Source: Skermania piniformis (GTDB lineage: Bacteria; Actinomycetota; Actinomycetes; Mycobacteriales; Mycobacteriaceae). From it: a DNA stretch of 64,000 nt. Positions 62,993 to 64,000 of the stretch are shown piece by piece. The notes below the pieces were generated by a model. That model made no database searches. It was not told the DNA's origin and saw only the letters and a program-made list of their open reading frames with translations. Positions within the stretch are counted from its first letter, which is position 1. Every line of letters starts with the position of its first letter. Both the position numbers and the translations under genes were made by a program. Location of the stretch: assembly GCF_019285775.1 (NCBI RefSeq), contig NZ_CP079105.1, forward strand, positions 1,674,001 to 1,738,000, given 5' to 3'.

Positions 62993-64000
62993 AGTTCCTG
63001 TTCGTCGTACCGCCCCTCGTCGGCCATGTCAATCCGACGATCTCGGTGGCGGCTGCTCTCCGAGCGCGCGGTCATCGCGTTGCCTGGGTCGGGCATCCCG
63101 ATCCGGTACGTCCGCTGCTACCCGCCGACGCGCTGCTGTTCGCGCTACCGCCGGATACCGACCCGGCACGTTCGCGTGCGGTGGCTGCGGCGGCGCGGAC
63201 TGCTCGGGGCGCCGCAGCGCTGAAACTGCTGTGGGAAGACTTTCTCGTGCCGCTGGCGCACCAGATGCGGCCCGGCGTCGATGCTGCGGTGCGCGAGTTC
63301 GCCCCGGACGTCCTCGTGGTCGACCAGCAGGCGTTGGCCGGCGGGATGGTTGCCCGGGAGCGTGAAATCCGATGGGCGACGTTCGCGACGACCTCGGCCG
63401 ACATCATCGATCCGTTGGCGACACTACCGCAGGTGAAGCGTTGGCGCGGTAACCTTCTGAGCGGCCTCGGGTTTCCGGCGAGCGGCGAGTTGTCGCCGCA
63501 CCTGGTCGTGGTCTTCTCCACCCCGGCACTGATCGGGCCGGTGGATCGGTACCCGGGACACTTCAGCTTCGTCGGTCCGTCGTTCGGCTGGTCTGGTCGG
63601 TCCGATTCGGCGGTGCCGGGCAGCGGTCGGGTGGAGACCAGCTCGTTCCCGTTCGCCGAGTTGCGTCGGCCGTGTGTGCTGGTGTCGATGGGAACGGTGA
63701 ATACCGCTGCCTGCGATCGGTTCTACGCGGTCGTCACCGCTGCGATTCGCCGAGTCCAGGTTGTGCTCGTCGGCGACGTCGCGGCGCCGAAGAATTTCAT
63801 CGTGCGGCCGCACGTGCCACAACTCGCGTTGCTGCCCCGGGTCGACGCGGTCGTCTGCCACGGCGGGCACAACACGACGTGTGAGGCGCTCGCGCACGGG
63901 ATACCGCTGGTCCTCGCGCCGATCAAGGACGATCAGCCGTTCATCGCCGATCAGGTGATTGCCGCGGGTGCCGGCATCCGGGTGAAGTTCGGTCGGGTAC
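62989..64000 (+). CDS. GT1 (MGT/UGT) glycosyltransferase, cut by window edge
   Basis: 337 residues visible without a stop; runs off the window. N-terminal: MKFLFVVPPLVGHVNPTISVAAALRARGHRVAWVGHP, with the catalytic His (VGHVNP) of macroside-type glycosyltransferases. Donor (PSPG-like) region: VHVSMGTVNT-like LVSMGTVNTAAC, later VPQLALLPRVDAVVCHGGHNTTCEALAHGIPLVLAPIKDDQPFIADQV. It uses an NDP-sugar to glycosylate a small hydrophobic acceptor, presumably the polyketide/lipid of this operon. Perhaps 60-90 residues are missing. Confidence 0.9.
   Translation, partial: MKFLFVVPPLVGHVNPTISVAAALRARGHRVAWVGHPDPVRPLLPADALLFALPPDTDPARSRAVAAAARTARGAAALKLLWEDFLVPLAHQMRPGVDAAVREFAPDVLVVDQQALAGGMVAREREIRWATFATTSADIIDPLATLPQVKRWRGNLLSGLGFPASGELSPHLVVVFSTPALIGPVDRYPGHFSFVGPSFGWSGRSDSAVPGSGRVETSSFPFAELRRPCVLVSMGTVNTAACDRFYAVVTAAIRRVQVVLVGDVAAPKNFIVRPHVPQLALLPRVDAVVCHGGHNTTCEALAHGIPLVLAPIKDDQPFIADQVIAAGAGIRVKFGRV

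Overview
The window is high-GC actinobacterial DNA, almost certainly from a mycolic-acid-containing member of the Mycobacteriales (Nocardiaceae-like). Three things support this. A block matching M. tuberculosis Rv2681-Rv2669 is present in order and orientation (RNase D, DUF3000, hemE, hemY, hemQ, aftC, Rv2672-like, ribD-like, AFG1-like ATPase, GNAT). AftC makes the arabinan branches of mycolyl-arabinogalactan. There are also a WS/DGAT, an L,D-transpeptidase and many beta-oxidation genes. The species cannot be fixed from the sequence alone.

Layout. (1) 1-2.8 kb: RNase D (runs off the left edge) and a WS/DGAT. (2) 2.8-19 kb: a Wzx/Wzy-type exopolysaccharide locus with priming phosphoglycosyltransferase, four glycosyltransferases, flippase, polymerase/ligase-like protein, two acetyltransferases, two SGNH-fold proteins, two Wzz-like co-polymerases with degenerate kinase domains, an acyltransferase and a PslG-like glycoside hydrolase. 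It lies between the orthologues of Rv2681 and Rv2680, which are adjacent in M. tuberculosis. (3) 19-28.2 kb: conserved haem and cell-wall block. (4) 28.2-36.3 kb: PLP decarboxylase, alpha/beta hydrolase plus flavin monooxygenase, phytoene-desaturase-like oxidase, lipoprotein, L,D-transpeptidase and four tRNAs (Val-CAC; Gly-GCC, Cys-GCA, Val-GAC). (5) 36.3-48.8 kb: an acyl-CoA catabolic region with aldehyde dehydrogenase, SDR, B12-dependent acyl-CoA mutase (two subunits), LLM oxidoreductase, CaiB-type CoA transferase, ferredoxin reductase, acyl-CoA synthetase, a two-subunit acyl-CoA dehydrogenase and enoyl-CoA hydratase. Three upstream regions share a GAGAAT-N3-ATTCTC-like element, suggesting one regulon. 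(6) 48.8-49.7 kb: a compact graveyard of amidase, GntR regulator, aldehyde dehydrogenase and class III aminotransferase fragments. (7) 49.7-64 kb: a methyltransferase, then a tightly overlapping operon: ER-like/KS/AT/ACP/KR megasynthase, KS/AT/DH/PPTase megasynthase, free ACP, two alpha/beta hydrolases and a GT1 glycosyltransferase running off the right edge.

The last operon is the most exciting part. It holds every activity for an iterative, reducing, PUFA-synthase-like assembly line: chain extension, full reduction, its own ACP activation, release and glycosylation. Its enoyl-reductase barrel is fused to the N-terminus of the first synthase and is partly duplicated. The likely product is a glycosylated polyketide or lipid; its structure cannot be read from the sequence.
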